DNA of 21,814 nucleotides from positions 1 to 21,814 of the forward strand of contig JAGGDZ010000310.1 of the NCBI GenBank assembly GCA_024648655.1, given 5' to 3'. The notes under the pieces are model-generated. The model was not told the origin of the DNA and ran no database searches. It was given only the letters and a program-made list of their open reading frames with translations. This stretch comes from Chloroflexota bacterium (lineage in GTDB: Bacteria; Chloroflexota; Dehalococcoidia; Lucifugimonadales; JADFKI01). Made by a program: the position numbers and the translations under genes. Below are positions 7,110 through 15,242 of this stretch, piece after piece; position 1 is the stretch's first letter; every line of letters starts with the position of its first letter.

Positions 7110-8123
7110 TTACTCCTGGTTCAGAGTAGGCGATCGCATCGGCGGCCCATACTGCTCCGGCGTCAGGTGTATCACTTCCTTCTGATACACCTGCACCCGG
7201 TACGACAAGTTGTCTGAAATGTACAGCCGGCCGTCGCCTGAAACCGTAACCGACTTCGGCCGCCGCAGGTACTTCTGCTGCTCGATGTTCGACATGTCCC
7301 GCAACCGGTTCGGCATCGCGTTCGTCAACATGTAGTCCCGCGCCACCTGCGACAGCGTCGCATCCCCTAAGAACTTCTGCACATACCGTGTATCCGAGTT
7401 GAACATCTGCACCCGGTCGTTCCCCCAGTCTGCAACATAGATGTCCCCGTCGTCGTCCACCGTAACATCCGTAGGCCTGCTGAACTCTCCGTCCCCGCAA
7501 CCCGCCCCGCCGAACTTGGCGATGAACTCGCCGTCCGCCGAGAATTTCTGCACGCGGTCGTTCCGCCAGTCCGCCACGTACACAGCCCCCTCGTCATCCA
7601 CGCTGATGCCCCACGGCATATTCAGCTCACCCTTGTCGCTCCCGTACCCCCCGAACGCAGTGATGAACTTCCCCTCCTTCGTAAACTTCTGCACACGGTG
7701 GTTCATCGTATCCGACACATACACATTCTCATCCGCGTCGAACGCGATCCCGCTCGCGTGGTCAAGCTGTCCCGGATCGCTCCCGGTCTCTCCCCAGCTC
7801 CCCTTAAACTCCCCCTCCCGGTCGAACACCGATATCCGGTTCAGGTACTCGTCCGAGACATAGACATTCTCCTCCGAGTCCGTGATAATCGAGACAGGCC
7901 ACATGAACTGCCCGTCATCTTTGCCCATCCCGCCGAACTGCCCCAGGTCTTCGTCCGCGTAGTTGTATTTACGCACCAGCGCCGCATTATCAGCCCGGCA
8001 CAGCACATACAGGCGGTCCTCATCCCCCAGCGCAACATCGATGGGATAATTCGTCAGCCGTCGCATCCCCAGTGTCTTCGCAAAAGGGAATCCACAGCGT
8101 AGTAGTCCGTAAGGTCGTGCCAT
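7110..8123 (-). CDS. NHL-repeat beta-propeller protein
   Basis: A 337-residue protein made almost entirely of NHL repeats. At least five blades can be seen, each with the pattern P-x-x-I/V-x-V/F-D-x-x-G/E-x-V/I-Y-V-A/S-D-x-x-N-x-R-V-Q-x-F, for example VYVADWRNDRVQKF and IYVADWGNDRVQMF. The blades are separated by GEF.../GGxGxxxGEL-type turns. No signal peptide or membrane segment is seen at the chosen start. NHL propellers act as binding scaffolds or lyase-like enzymes; the role here is unknown. The start is the ATG at 8121-8123 with GGAGGT at 8131-8136 (7-nt spacing). A GTG at 8132 would overlap that ribosome site and is less likely. It follows the DUF1800 gene by 97 bp on the same strand, so the two are probably one unit. 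Confidence 0.85.
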   Translation of the reverse strand: MARPYGLLRCGFPFAKTLGMRRLTNYPIDVALGDEDRLYVLCRADNAALVRKYNYADEDLGQFGGMGKDDGQFMWPVSIITDSEENVYVSDEYLNRISVFDREGEFKGSWGETGSDPGQLDHASGIAFDADENVYVSDTMNHRVQKFTKEGKFITAFGGYGSDKGELNMPWGISVDDEGAVYVADWRNDRVQKFSADGEFIAKFGGAGCGDGEFSRPTDVTVDDDGDIYVADWGNDRVQMFNSDTRYVQKFLGDATLSQVARDYMLTNAMPNRLRDMSNIEQQKYLRRPKSVTVSGDGRLYISDNLSYRVQVYQKEVIHLTPEQYGPPMRSPTLNQE

Positions 8124-8220
8124 ATCCAGCACCTCCGTAATTTCTCAAAGAACGAATCGTCCCAGCTCATAAGTATGTCGACATTGTCCCGCCGTCAACC
8201 CTTCGCCCGACTTCACCCCA

Positions 8221-9615
8221 CTACGCCATCTGGTATTCTCGCGTTGATACTACCAGCTGCAGCATCCGTCCGATGTGCGCCGCGCTGTCTTCGCGGGCGT
8301 CGTCTGAGTCGAAGCGCAGCTCGCCGGCAGCTTCCGCGTACCGCAGCAGACCGGCGCGCGTGTCGTCGCTCACTTCGACAGGACCTGCCAGTTCCAGCGA
8401 CCGCTCAACAAGTTCCGCAGGCGGGCAGGCGTCGCTCTCGGCGACCATACGCTCGATCAGCTCGCCGATGCCCGGCTTGCTCAGGTCGCCCACTTCGTTC
8501 ACCGCGAAGTTCACGCGCTCGTTGAGCGTACCGCCGTCGATCCACTCATGGCCCGTGTGCCAACCTTCCACGGTCGGCGGGTCGAATAGCTGCTGCCCCA
8601 TCAGTTTTGCCGTCGCGGAGTAGTCCACCAGCCCCGGCGTCGGCTCGCGGTACGTGCCCACCAGCTTGATGACGCCCGTTATCAGCTCGACCGGGCTTTT
8701 CACCTTCCTGAACCGCGCCGCCTTGAAGAAGTCCGAGTTGAACAGTGCGCTCAGCATCGCGCGGATGTCGCCGCCGGATTCCAGGTACGCCGCGACCAAC
8801 TCATTGATAGCGTCCTGATCTCGCGGAGGCACCGTGTTCCAAGACGGCACCTGCGGCTCGTCCGCCACGAAGAAGTTGTACATGTGCCGCGCGATGAAGC
8901 GCGCCGTCGCAGGCTGCTCTACTATGACGTCGATGATGTCGTCACCGTTCAGGTTGCCCGAGCGCCCCAGGAAGGTCTTCTCGCCATTATCGTGGTCTTC
9001 CTCGATGAACTTGAACGGCGCCGGATAGTACCCATGCGGATACAGCGGAATCGGCTGTTCGAACGTCCAGCCGGTGAACGCGCGCGAAGCGTCCTTGATG
9101 TCCTGTTCGGTGTAGTTGCCCACGCCCATGGAGAACAGCTCCAGCAGCTCGCGCCCCCAATTCTCGTTCGGCTCGCCGTTGTGGTTCTCGTTGTTGTCCA
9201 GCCAGAAAATCATCGCTGGGTCTTTGGCAAGCTCCAGCAGGATGTTTCGCATGTCGGTCATACCCACGCTGCGGAACATCTTTATCTGGTTCACGGACGC
9301 CATCACATGCTGGTTCTTGGTAACGCCGGTGGCGAATACATGGTGCCAGAACAGCGCCATCTTCTCCTGCAGCGGCCTCTGGGAATTCAGCATGCGATAC
9401 AGCCAGATGCCGGCGAATATCGGATATCCCTCGCCGCCGAAGTATCGTTCAAGAATGTCCTCGTCGATGTCCGGCAGCCTCTCCGGATTCACGAGATCAT
9501 CGACGACCGCCTCGTAGCCCTTTGCCACGAGTTCGTCGAGTTCGCCGCGACTCGCGCCGAAGCCCGCGCGCCTCATAAGGTGTGCCATCTGTGCAAGTTC
9601 GTTGTTGCTGCCCAT
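8221..9615 (-). CDS. DUF1800 family protein
   Basis: A 464-residue protein of the DUF1800 family, whose biochemical function is not established. Recognisable parts: HLMRRAGFGASRGELDEL at the N-terminus, MALFWHHVFAT (about 105-115), and the characteristic stretch NENWGRELLELFSMG followed by YTEQDIKDASRAFTGW (about 150-190). Later come ARFIARHMYNFFV and the KSPVELITGVIKL and DPPTVEGWHTGHEWI segments near the C-terminal third. No signal peptide is visible, although many relatives have one. The start is an ATG with GGGAGGA at 9622-9628. The usual partner, a DUF1501 protein encoded next to it, is absent here; an NHL-repeat gene takes the downstream place. Confidence 0.85.
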   Translation of the reverse strand: MGSNNELAQMAHLMRRAGFGASRGELDELVAKGYEAVVDDLVNPERLPDIDEDILERYFGGEGYPIFAGIWLYRMLNSQRPLQEKMALFWHHVFATGVTKNQHVMASVNQIKMFRSVGMTDMRNILLELAKDPAMIFWLDNNENHNGEPNENWGRELLELFSMGVGNYTEQDIKDASRAFTGWTFEQPIPLYPHGYYPAPFKFIEEDHDNGEKTFLGRSGNLNGDDIIDVIVEQPATARFIARHMYNFFVADEPQVPSWNTVPPRDQDAINELVAAYLESGGDIRAMLSALFNSDFFKAARFRKVKSPVELITGVIKLVGTYREPTPGLVDYSATAKLMGQQLFDPPTVEGWHTGHEWIDGGTLNERVNFAVNEVGDLSKPGIGELIERMVAESDACPPAELVERSLELAGPVEVSDDTRAGLLRYAEAAGELRFDSDDAREDSAAHIGRMLQLVVSTREYQMA

Positions 9616-9703
9616 TGGGTATCCTCCCAGCTTGGTATGTAGTTTCAGCCGTCAGTTTATCAGTTAGACGACATTTCATGTAGCCGCTGTGGGAGTTTTC
9701 GAT

Positions 9704-9733
9704 CAATATCAGTCAATAGCAGTCGATAGATGT
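9704..9733. repeat. Imperfect 10-bp triple repeat
   Basis: CAATATCAGT, CAATAGCAGT and CGATAGATGT follow each other upstream of the DUF1800 gene. The first two differ at one base, the third at several. Possibly a degenerate operator; no function is claimed. Confidence 0.4.
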
Positions 9734-9778
9734 CGCTATCGCCGTCCGTCATTTTCTGCTGGCACAAGAAAACGGGGC

Positions 9779-9809
9779 ATCATCCACTGACATATCATCC
9801 ACTGACATA
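9779..9809. repeat. Perfect 15-bp tandem dimer
   Basis: ATCATCCACTGACAT occurs twice head to tail (9779-9793, 9794-9808), plus one extra matching base. It lies between the stop of the first SDR gene and the DUF1800 start, in a 221-bp non-coding gap. Confidence 0.8.
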
Positions 9810-9836
9810 CTGAAATACTAACGGACCGGCTGATTC

Positions 9837-10589
9837 CTATGTTGCCGTCAACCCGCCGTCCACCACAAGTTCCGCGCCTGTGATGTATGAAGCCTCGTCC
9901 GACGCTAGGAACAGCACCGCATTCCCGACCTCTCCCGTCTCTCCCCGCCGCCCCATAGGCACATGGTCCATCAGTGGGATCGGCGCATCCGGGTTCCGAG
10001 CCGCGCTCGACGACTGCATCGGCGGCATCACTCCCGGATGCACCGAATTCACTCGTATGCCGTCCTGCGCGTACTGCACCGCCGCGGACTTCGTCACTAT
10101 GCGCACCGCGCCCTTCGACGCGTTGTATCCCATATGATTTCCGACCTGCCCCGTCATACCACTAATCGACGATATGTTCACGATGGAGCCACCGCCTACC
10201 GCCTGCATTTGCGGGATCACGCTCTTCATGCCCAAGAATACACCCTTGGCATTGATGTCCATAAAGGTATCCCATGCCTCGGTGCTCATCGTATCCGGGT
10301 GGTGCGTACCGCTGATACCGGCGTTGTTCACAAGAATGTCCACCTTGCCGTACCGCTCCACCGTCGCATTCACCGCAGCATCCCAAGCATCCTCGCTGGT
10401 GACATCCAGCCGCACGAACACCGCGTCGCCGCCCGCCTCCGCTATCTCCGCCTCCAGCTGCTTCCCTTCTTCCTCAAGGATGTCGGCGATGACCACATTC
10501 GCGCCCTCGCGCGCGAATATGCGGCACTCCTCAGCGCCCATTCCGTTCGCGCCGCCCGTTATAATCGCAACCTTGCCTTCTAGTCGCAT
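9837..10589 (-). CDS. Short-chain dehydrogenase/reductase (copy 1)
   Basis: A classical SDR of 250 residues, an NAD(P)-dependent oxidoreductase of unknown substrate. Motifs: cofactor-binding TGGANGMG (11-18); an acidic residue at the end of the second strand (VVIADI), which favours NAD(H) over NADP(H); NNAG after strand 4; the catalytic Ser in SIVNISSISG; and the Tyr/Lys pair in YNASKGA. The C-terminus VVDGG is typical. I start at the ATG 10587-10589 because a GAGGTG ribosome site precedes it and because the neighbouring paralogue begins identically with MRLEGKVAIITGG; an ATG at 10601 is possible. It lies 79 bp downstream of the second SDR gene, of which it is a tandem duplicate. Confidence 0.92.
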   Translation of the reverse strand: MRLEGKVAIITGGANGMGAEECRIFAREGANVVIADILEEEGKQLEAEIAEAGGDAVFVRLDVTSEDAWDAAVNATVERYGKVDILVNNAGISGTHHPDTMSTEAWDTFMDINAKGVFLGMKSVIPQMQAVGGGSIVNISSISGMTGQVGNHMGYNASKGAVRIVTKSAAVQYAQDGIRVNSVHPGVMPPMQSSSAARNPDAPIPLMDHVPMGRRGETGEVGNAVLFLASDEASYITGAELVVDGGLTAT

Positions 10590-10668
10590 GACGCACCTCA
10601 TACCTTGACTTGCCTGAACGAACGGGATGCATGCCCCAAAGCATCCTGTCTATCGATGTCGGAGATCT

Positions 10669-11418
10669 CTACGTTGCCGTCCAGCCGCCATCCACCACAA
10701 GCTCCGCGCCCGTGATGTACGACGCTTCGTCCGATGCCAGGAACAGCACCGCATTCCCAACTTCCTCGCGCCGTCCGGGCCTGCCCATAGGCACGCCGGC
10801 AAGCATTTCGCTTCGGATCCCCGGCGTATTTGCCGCGGACGTGAGCATCGGCGGCATCAGCCCCGGATGCACCGAGTTCACGCGGATGCCGTCCTGCGCG
10901 TACTGCACGGCGGCGGACTTCGTCACTATGCGCACCGCGCCCTTCGACGCGTTGTAGCCCATATGAACCTGACGCTGACCGACTATCCCCGATATAGAGG
11001 ATATGTTAACGATGGAGCCGCCGCCCGCCTTCTGCATCTCGGGTATGGCGTACTTCATACCGAGGAACACGCCCTTCGCGTTGATGTTCATCAGGGCGTC
11101 CCAGTCCTCGACGCTCAGCCCGTCCGCCCCGACTCCTCTCCCGATGCCTGCGTTGCTCACCAGTATGTCCAGCTTGCCATACCGCGCCACCGCAGCATCG
11201 ACAGCCGCCTGCCAGTCGTCTTCGCTGGTCACATCCAATCGGACGAACACCGCGTCGCCGCCCGCCTCCGCAATCTCAGCCTCCAGCTGCTTCCCCTCTT
11301 CCTCAAGGATGTCGGCGATGACCACCTTCGCGCCCTCACGCGCAAATATCCTGCACTCTTCGGCGCCCATTCCGTTCGCGCCGCCGGTTATTATCGCAAC
11401 CTTGCCTTCAAGCCGCAT
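10669..11418 (-). CDS. Short-chain dehydrogenase/reductase (copy 2, paralogue)
   Basis: A 249-residue classical SDR with the same motifs as its neighbour: TGGANGMG, VVIADI (Asp favouring NAD), catalytic Ser in NISSISG and YNASKGA. The usual NNAG is SNAG here. About the first 66 residues differ from copy 1 at only one position, and the YNASKGA segment and C-terminal 28 residues are identical. Differences cluster at about 67-112, 144-151 and 187-215, which include the substrate-pocket loops. A plausible reading is duplication followed by specificity change. The start ATG has GGAAGGTG just upstream. It lies 167 bp downstream of the GMC gene; no promoter is evident in that gap, so co-transcription with the GMC gene is possible. 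Confidence 0.92.
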   Translation of the reverse strand: MRLEGKVAIITGGANGMGAEECRIFAREGAKVVIADILEEEGKQLEAEIAEAGGDAVFVRLDVTSEDDWQAAVDAAVARYGKLDILVSNAGIGRGVGADGLSVEDWDALMNINAKGVFLGMKYAIPEMQKAGGGSIVNISSISGIVGQRQVHMGYNASKGAVRIVTKSAAVQYAQDGIRVNSVHPGLMPPMLTSAANTPGIRSEMLAGVPMGRPGRREEVGNAVLFLASDEASYITGAELVVDGGWTAT

Positions 11419-11585
11419 AGTGCACCTTCCTGCTGAGAGACTAAACGAGATTGACTAATGGAATTATCGAAGTTACCACTGGAACGAAAAGCATCCCCGT
11501 GCCGTCTATGGCTGCCTTTGTACTGAAAGGTCATTTCATCATTGAGAGACTATGATAAGAGGGTCTATGAAAGGCTGAACGGATG

Positions 11586-13142
11586 TCAGCCCCCGCTCTG
11601 CACAATGTCCGCAATCCGTTCCCCAATCATCATGGTCGTAACGTTCGTGTTCGCTCGAATGCAGTCCGGCATAATTGAGGCGTCCACCACGCGCAGCCCA
11701 TCGATTCCATGCACTCGCCCGTTCTGCCCGACGACCGCCATTGGGTCCGATGCCGGGCCCATCTTGCACGTACCGGAGATGTGCTGCCCGGTAGTCGCCT
11801 CCTTCATCATCCAAGTATCCAGCGCATCATCCGACTCCAGGTCCGAGTCCTGCGGCTCGATACGCTCTTGGATTATGCTCTCAAAGTCCGGGTGTTCCGA
11901 CAGCCTCAGCGCCAGCCGTATCCCCTCGCGTGACCGTTGCCTGTCGAACTCCTCGGCGAAGTAGTTGTAGAACAGCGACGGCTGCTCATTCGGATCCGTC
12001 GAAGTCAACTTTAACTCGCCCGCCCCGACCGCCAGGTCAAGTATGATGGACATCCGCACACCCACCGGCATCATTCGGTTTCCGCCTCGGTCAACGCGAT
12101 CCGTAGCGAAGTTCGACATTGAAATTTTCATGTCGTTCCGCAGGTCGGACCCGGTGGCAGTGTAGCGCAGCATAAGTTGGCTGCGCGGCTCCAACGCAAG
12201 GCTATCCAAATCGATCTCAGGCTTCGTCCGCCAGGTTACCCATACAACGGGATGGTCGCGCAGGTTCTGCCCCACACCCGGAACGTCGTGTACCACGGGA
12301 ATGCCCAATTCCTCGAGATGTGCCGAAGGACCGATTCCCGAAAGCATAAGTATTTGAGGGGATGCGATAGCGCCCGTGCTCAGTATAATCTCCCTGCCCT
12401 CAGCGACGAATCGCTCGCCGCCGCTCTCCACCTCGACGCCGGTCGCGCGCCCGTCCTCGATTATCAGCCTGTGAGTTGTGCAGTTTGCCCTGATTGTAAG
12501 GTTCAGCCGATGCCGTGACATCCCAAGATAGCCTATGTTAGTGCTCCACCGGATGCCGTTGGGGTTGTTGTACGGCGTGGGGCCAATACCGGTTACATCC
12601 GGGTTGTTCTGGTCGGGTCCGTCCGGAAATCCTTCTGCCTTCGCCGCATTGTAAAACGCAGTCTGCATCGGAGGCCAGTCCGCGGAGTTTTTGAAGCGCC
12701 GCGCGATGATGGGGCCCTCAGTCCCGTGAAAGTCGTCCGAGAAGTCCATGTCCGTTTCCAGTTTGCGGAAGAAAGGGAGCACCTTTTCATATGACCACTG
12801 GTCGTTGCCCATCGAAGCCCATGAGTCGTAGTCTTCCGGCATTCCCCTCAGAAACACCTGGCCATTGATGGCGCTAGAACCGCCTGTAACCTTTCCGCGC
12901 GGAACCATCATCGGGTCGGCTATTGGCGTTGGCTGCCCCCAGAACTGCCAGTTGTGGTCGCTTGTCATCACATCGATGCCTGTGGCATATCCGTTGCGAA
13001 CCTCGTCCGGCAACTGGTCAATTTCCGCGTAATCGGGGCCAGCCTCCAGCAGCAGCACCGACTTACTCGGATCTTCCGACAGCCTCGTCGCCATGATTGA
13101 ACCCGCCGACCCTGCGCCTATAACGATGTAGTCGTACTGCAT
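11586..13142 (-). CDS. GMC family FAD-dependent oxidoreductase (choline/alcohol dehydrogenase-like)
   Basis: A 518-residue glucose-methanol-choline flavoenzyme that oxidises an alcohol to an aldehyde; the substrate is not readable. Seen: FAD-binding GAGSAG (9-14); GMC signature 1 PRGKVTGGSSAINGQ (81-95); signature 2 GAIASPQILMLSGIGP; and the C-terminal catalytic region with His454 (GQHISGTCKMG) and Asn498 (RANTN), spaced as in choline dehydrogenase. No signal peptide, so cytoplasmic. The start ATG has AGGAGG at about 13151-13156, and a strong promoter lies 45-73 bp upstream. It is divergent from the solute-binding protein gene and followed by two SDR genes, which could oxidise the product further; that is inference only. 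Confidence 0.93.
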   Translation of the reverse strand: MQYDYIVIGAGSAGSIMATRLSEDPSKSVLLLEAGPDYAEIDQLPDEVRNGYATGIDVMTSDHNWQFWGQPTPIADPMMVPRGKVTGGSSAINGQVFLRGMPEDYDSWASMGNDQWSYEKVLPFFRKLETDMDFSDDFHGTEGPIIARRFKNSADWPPMQTAFYNAAKAEGFPDGPDQNNPDVTGIGPTPYNNPNGIRWSTNIGYLGMSRHRLNLTIRANCTTHRLIIEDGRATGVEVESGGERFVAEGREIILSTGAIASPQILMLSGIGPSAHLEELGIPVVHDVPGVGQNLRDHPVVWVTWRTKPEIDLDSLALEPRSQLMLRYTATGSDLRNDMKISMSNFATDRVDRGGNRMMPVGVRMSIILDLAVGAGELKLTSTDPNEQPSLFYNYFAEEFDRQRSREGIRLALRLSEHPDFESIIQERIEPQDSDLESDDALDTWMMKEATTGQHISGTCKMGPASDPMAVVGQNGRVHGIDGLRVVDASIMPDCIRANTNVTTMMIGERIADIVQSGG

Positions 13143-13186
13143 TGCTTTCCCCTCCTACTGATAGTGTTCGCACTACATTTGGGCGG

Positions 13187-13215
13187 ATAATATGTCAGGC
13201 GTAAAACCCTGTCAA
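13187..13215 (-). promoter_or_regulatory. Strong sigma70-type promoter for the GMC gene
   Basis: On the minus strand a perfect TTGACA (13215-13210), a 17-bp spacer and TATTAT (13192-13187) give a near-consensus promoter. Transcription would start near 13180, leaving a leader of about 38 nt that carries the AGGAGG ribosome site. Confidence 0.65.
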
Positions 13216-13336
13216 CCATGCGATGCAACACCTTTCCTCATCGCTTAATTCTTACACGCCACAAAAACAGAGCATGATGATAATCCTTTACACTGCCCTT
13301 ACACCGAACGAAGTGAAAGCCGCTCTGAAATCCGAC

Positions 13337-13364
13337 ATTTCAATTGAGAAATTTCAATTGAGAA
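13337..13364. repeat. Perfect 14-bp tandem dimer, likely operator
   Basis: ATTTCAATTGAGAA occurs twice without a gap. Each copy contains the palindrome TCAATTGA. The dimer ends 4 bp before the -35 box of the solute-binding protein promoter, a position suited to an activator or repressor. The rest of the 351-bp gap (13143-13493) holds the two divergent promoters and no gene. Confidence 0.75.
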
Positions 13365-13368
13365 TATG

Positions 13369-13397
13369 TTGTCAATTCTTGGCAAGGTATGCATAAT
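13369..13397 (+). promoter_or_regulatory. Sigma70-type promoter for the solute-binding protein gene
   Basis: TTGTCA (13369-13374), a 17-bp spacer and CATAAT (13392-13397). Transcription would start near 13404, about 90 nt before the start codon. The tandem 14-mer lies directly upstream. Confidence 0.55.
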
Positions 13398-13493
13398 GAG
13401 AAACCATAGCTAGGCGGATATACATTTTGAAGACTTAATGACGCTTGTTTCGGCGCTATTGGTGTACTGTTGATATTCAAGGAGGCAACGGCG

Positions 13494-15041
13494 ATGAACA
13501 AACGAATACCGATTTCAGCGATGATTACGCTTATCGGCATTCTTGGGCTATTTATAGTAGCTTGCGGCCAGCCCGCACCGGCGGCGCCGGCAGGTCCGTC
13601 GGCAGAAGAGATCGCCGCAATGGTGCAGCAAGCAGTCGTCGCAGCAGTGCCCGAAGGCACTGATTCCGCCGAGATCAGCCGCTTGGTCGAGCAGGCCGTC
13701 ATGGCTGCGCAGGCAGACGCCGTATCCGGTGAAGACATCGAAAACCTCGTCTCCAAGGCAGTGATGGAAGCGTCCGAGGCACAGCCCGAACCTCTCAGCG
13801 CGACGGAAGTCGAGGCTATCGTAGCCGCAGCCATTGACGCTATTCCCACACCTGAACCCGTCGTCATACCCACTCCTGCAATGATGATGGCCGGTCCCTC
13901 CGGCGACCCAATCAAGATAGGCAGCGTCCTTGACTTTACCGGAGACCTGGGGGCATACGGCAAACCGATGCGCAATGCGGTTGACATTGCCGCCGAACTC
14001 ATTAACGACGCCGGCGGTATCCTCGGCAGGCCCGTCAGAGCTGTCCATAAGGACGGCGGCACAAGCGCGCAGGTAGCAACGGACGCAGCCAATGCTCTGG
14101 TGAAGACCGATGGTGTACACGTAATCGTTGGACCTCTGGGCAGCGGCTTCACCATCGCAGTCGCACAGGCAGTCACTATCCCCAACGAGGTAGTGCAGAT
14201 TTCCCCGTCTGCAACGTCCCCCGCCCTTTCGGTCCTTGAAGACGGCGACTTCCTCTATCGCACGGCGGTATCGGACGCAGCGCAAGGTGTCGTCCTAGCG
14301 CGCCTTGCCCGCGAGCTAGGTCACGAGTCCGCCGGACTGCTTTACGTGAACAACGCTTATGGCGAAGGACTCGCCCGCGTATTTACGGAGAGCTTCGAGG
14401 CTGAAGGCGGCACGGTAACCGCTTCCGTTCCGCAGGAACCTGACCAGCCCAGCTACGTTTCGGAGCTCGAAAACGCCACAGAAGGCGACCCGGACGTGCT
14501 CATCGCAATGAGCTATCCGGTCAGCGCAGGCGTATATCTGCGCGAGGCGATCGAGGGCGACTACATCGATAACTTCATGTTCGTTGATGGGACGAAGAGC
14601 CAGGATATGTTCGACCAACTCGGCGCCGAGAACTTCGAGGGCTTCTACGGCACCGCGCCGGGCGCTCAGGAGAGCGACGCCACGGCCATTTTCCGTATCC
14701 TTTACGAAGAGCGTTTCGGCGAGTTGCCCACGGATCCTTTCCTGAATGAAACCTTCGACGCGTTCGCAATCGCTGCGCTTGCCATTGAAAAGGCGGGCGA
14801 ATACGACGGTCCCGCTGTGAGAGACGCGATGCGTGAAGTCGCTAACGCACCAGGGATTAAGGTAGGCCCCGGGGACTTCGCGAAGGCGCTCGACCTCATC
14901 AGGCGCGGCGAGGACATAGACTATGAGGGCGTGGCAGGCTCACAGAACTTCGACCAGAACGGCGACGTCCTGAATACCATCGAAATCTGGAAAGTCGAAG
15001 ACGGCATGATAACCTCCACAGGTCGCTTTGAGACGCCGTAA
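13494..15041 (+). CDS. Branched-chain amino acid-type ABC transporter substrate-binding lipoprotein
   Basis: A 515-residue LivK-like periplasmic binding protein (Peripla_BP_6 fold). The N-terminus is a lipoprotein signal: positive MNKR, a hydrophobic core and the lipobox IVAC with Cys24 as lipidation site. A stalk of about 110 residues follows, rich in Ala, Glu and Val and built from repeated AEEIAAMVQQAV-like helical units, ending in a Pro-rich stretch. The ligand-binding domain begins near residue 138 (DPIKIGSVLDFTGDLGAYG) and continues through GGILGRPV and VHVIVGPLGSG. The ligand may be an amino acid, amide or aromatic acid. The ATG at 13494 is preferred over 13470 because AAGGAGG stands at 13479-13485. 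No permease or ATPase gene is adjacent, so it is an orphan receptor. A hairpin ends the unit. Confidence 0.92.
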   Translation: MNKRIPISAMITLIGILGLFIVACGQPAPAAPAGPSAEEIAAMVQQAVVAAVPEGTDSAEISRLVEQAVMAAQADAVSGEDIENLVSKAVMEASEAQPEPLSATEVEAIVAAAIDAIPTPEPVVIPTPAMMMAGPSGDPIKIGSVLDFTGDLGAYGKPMRNAVDIAAELINDAGGILGRPVRAVHKDGGTSAQVATDAANALVKTDGVHVIVGPLGSGFTIAVAQAVTIPNEVVQISPSATSPALSVLEDGDFLYRTAVSDAAQGVVLARLARELGHESAGLLYVNNAYGEGLARVFTESFEAEGGTVTASVPQEPDQPSYVSELENATEGDPDVLIAMSYPVSAGVYLREAIEGDYIDNFMFVDGTKSQDMFDQLGAENFEGFYGTAPGAQESDATAIFRILYEERFGELPTDPFLNETFDAFAIAALAIEKAGEYDGPAVRDAMREVANAPGIKVGPGDFAKALDLIRRGEDIDYEGVAGSQNFDQNGDVLNTIEIWKVEDGMITSTGRFETP

Positions 15042-15083
15042 CTTGCACTGAAAATTTGGTAAGCGCAACTTATGCCAAAGATT

Positions 15084-15111
15084 AGGGGTTGCTCTTTCGG
15101 GAGCAGCCCCT
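15084..15111 (+). terminator. Strong hairpin after the solute-binding protein gene
   Basis: An 11-bp stem (AGGGGTTGCTC with GAGCAGCCCCT, one G-U pair) closes a TTTCGG loop, 42 bp after the stop codon. There is no U-run after it, so termination may be partial or factor-assisted. Confidence 0.55.
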
Positions 15112-15173
15112 GAGTGGTGTCTGAATCTCTTTGCTCTATGTGTCGGGCACGCTTAGCGTACCTTCTCCTTAAA

Positions 15174-15182
15174 TGTTATACT
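15174..15182 (+). promoter_or_regulatory. Possible extended -10 promoter for the D-glutamate cyclase unit
   Basis: TGTTATACT matches the extended -10 form TGnTATAAT except for one base. The -35 region (TTAGCG at 15153-15158) is weak. It lies about 60 bp before the DUF1445 start, after the terminator hairpin. Confidence 0.35.
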
Positions 15183-15242
15183 GCCGTCAGACACTGACGC
15201 GCATCCTGCCCGTACCTGTAAATTGCGAAGGGAGACACCGCA

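Noticed and set aside
8884..9642. A 252-codon plus-strand frame opposite the DUF1800 gene
   Set aside because: Antisense to a well-conserved gene, with an Arg/His/Val-rich product and no ribosome site.
9700..9810. Possible CRISPR-like array from the short repeats upstream of DUF1800
   Set aside because: The repeats are 10-15 bp, directly adjacent and without spacers, so they do not have the form of a CRISPR array.
10627..11436. A 269-codon plus-strand frame opposite the second SDR gene (a similar one opposes the first)
   Set aside because: The same shadow occurs over both SDR copies because the sense genes are duplicated, not because the shadow is a gene.
13340..14285. Two long minus-strand frames opposite the start of the solute-binding protein gene
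   Set aside because: They result from the repetitive Ala/Glu stalk codons read backwards; Ser/Ala- or Cys/Gly-rich products without family features.
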